Assembly: GCA_023394655.1 (NCBI GenBank)
Contig: JAEXAG010000074.1
Span: 1-9,729 of the forward strand
Length of the DNA stretch: 9,729 nucleotides
Direction: 5' to 3'
From: Pseudomonadota bacterium
GTDB taxonomy: Bacteria; Pseudomonadota; Gammaproteobacteria; Xanthomonadales; Xanthomonadaceae
The notes under the pieces were generated by a model. That model saw only the letters and a program-made list of their open reading frames with translations, did no database searches and had not been told where the DNA came from. Of the stretch, positions 6,970-9,729 are shown in pieces. Position numbers and translations under genes: made by a program. Each line of letters begins with the position of its first letter. Position 1 is the first letter of the stretch.

Positions 6970-7467
6970 TTACAGCTTGACGGTACCGCTGTCGCTCAGC
7001 GCCTCGTGGTTGCCCGTGGTGGCGACGGTGGCGAAGAACGCCAGCTTGGTCAGCAGGTTGCCCGGGCCGTCCCAGTAGTCGGCCTGGTCGGCATCGACGC
7101 GCACCAGACAGACGTTCGGGTCGTCCGGGCCGCCCTCGAAGAAGGCATCCATCGGCTTGCTCCACAGGCGCTTGATCTGGTCGCGGTCGGTGACGATGCG
7201 GGCCTTGCCGCTGACCGAGAGGAAGTGGTTGTCGCCTTCGTGCATGCAGCTGACGTTGACCGCCGGCTGCGCCTCCACCTGGGCGACGACCGGGTTGTCG
7301 CGCTCGGTGGCGAACCAGAAGCCGCCGTCGAATTCATCGCCCAGCGGCGTCATCGGCCGGGCGACGAGGTGGCCGTCGGCATCGGTGCTGGCGAGCATCG
7401 CGGTGCCGAACTTGCCGGCCAGCTTGGCCAGGGTCTTGTGCTGCTCTTCGTGGTCGTGGTGGCTCAT
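6970..7467 (-). CDS. General stress protein of the pyridoxamine 5'-phosphate oxidase-like (split-barrel FMN-binding) family
   Basis: Small cytosolic flavin-binding protein of the 'general stress protein 26' group; the physiological substrate is unknown. A Xanthomonas relative has been described as binding FMN and FAD (from memory). The 165-residue product shows [36 protein letters not shown] (20-55), the N-terminal strands of the split barrel, then [66 protein letters not shown] (70-135). The W-x-x-x-x-x-x-F-F-x-G-G-P-x-D-P pattern is typical of the group. A perfect GGAGG (complement of 7473-7477) five bases before ATG 7467 fixes the start; upstream in-frame codons have no support. The N-terminus is His-rich (H3, H4, H6, H10). 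I see no good sigma70 promoter in the ~190-bp gap shared with the divergent clpB. Convergent with pgeF. A pyridoxamine oxidase proper (PdxH) is unlikely given length and motifs. Confidence 0.85.
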   Translation of the reverse strand: MSHHDHEEQHKTLAKLAGKFGTAMLASTDADGHLVARPMTPLGDEFDGGFWFATERDNPVVAQVEAQPAVNVSCMHEGDNHFLSVSGKARIVTDRDQIKRLWSKPMDAFFEGGPDDPNVCLVRVDADQADYWDGPGNLLTKLAFFATVATTGNHEALSDSGTVKL

Positions 7468-7586
7468 GCGGGCCTCCGATCGGTGGGCGTTGCAGTCTTG
7501 CGCGGTGGCCGTGATGGATGCGAGAAACCGGCCCGTCGATGGGAGCGGCGCACCGGCCGGCATCGCGCGTGCGGGCGGGCCACGAC

Positions 7587-7616
7587 ATTGATTTCACCCG
7601 CGCCGGGCACCATTTA
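7587..7616 (+). promoter_or_regulatory. Candidate heat-shock (sigma32/RpoH) promoter for clpB
   Basis: A -35-like ATTGATT (7587-7593, 4/7 to CTTGAAA) is followed after 14 bp by CACCATTTA (7608-7616), which matches 8 of 9 positions of the sigma32 -10 consensus CCCCATnTA. The predicted start near 7623 gives a leader of about 37 nt before the clpB ATG. ClpB is a classical RpoH target in proteobacteria. No CIRCE (HrcA) inverted repeat is visible. Confidence 0.55.
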
Positions 7617-7659
7617 CAGGCCATCGCGGCACTGTCCGCCCTTTGTTCCGGAGCCTGCC

Positions 7660-9729
<2,070 letters not shown>

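Noticed and set aside
7468..7659. CIRCE/HrcA operator or minus-strand sigma70 promoter in the clpB upstream gap
   Set aside because: No TTAGCACTC-N9-GAGTGCTAA-like inverted repeat and no adequate -35/-10 pair for the minus-strand gene were found by eye.

Overview
The window is a high-GC (roughly two-thirds G+C by eye) stretch of a gammaproteobacterial chromosome. Protein sequences and gene order point to the Xanthomonadaceae/Lysobacteraceae (Xanthomonas, Stenotrophomonas, Lysobacter, Luteimonas and relatives). This placement is an inference from family resemblance and synteny, not from a marker phylogeny. It is a densely packed housekeeping region. I see no tRNA, rRNA, insertion sequence, phage gene, toxin-antitoxin pair or CRISPR array, no gene-free stretch longer than about 200 bases, and no convincing undescribed system.

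Left block (about 1-3680, + strand): ffh (signal recognition particle GTPase), then the classical trmD operon rpsP-rimM-trmD-rplS (ribosomal protein S16, 16S maturation factor, tRNA m1G37 methyltransferase, ribosomal protein L19). Two good sigma70-type promoters with nearly identical cores lie just upstream of rpsP and of rplS. The two ribosomal protein genes therefore look able to be transcribed independently of ffh and of rimM-trmD. A strong intrinsic terminator follows rplS.

Middle block (3681-6952): hslR (Hsp15-type S4 RNA-binding protein, +) converges on bamD (outer-membrane assembly lipoprotein, -), with a bidirectional terminator between them. bamD is divergent from rluD (23S rRNA pseudouridine synthase), and rluD overlaps pgeF (peptidoglycan editing factor) by ATGA. 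bamD/rluD/pgeF/clpB is the order also known from Escherichia coli.

Right block (6953-9729): a small flavin-binding 'general stress protein' gene on the minus strand sits between pgeF and clpB. clpB (disaggregase) runs off the right edge after 690 codons, has a plausible heat-shock (sigma32) promoter, and keeps an internal GTG start with a strong Shine-Dalgarno at codon 149.

Together the genes serve translation and its quality control (SRP targeting, ribosome and tRNA maturation, stalled 50S rescue), envelope assembly (BamD, PgeF) and stress proteostasis (Hsp15, general stress protein, ClpB). The points most worth checking are regulatory: the twin rpsP/rplS promoters, the internal ClpB start, the clpB heat-shock promoter, and a 24-residue acidic insertion in PgeF that contains a 12-bp tandem repeat.
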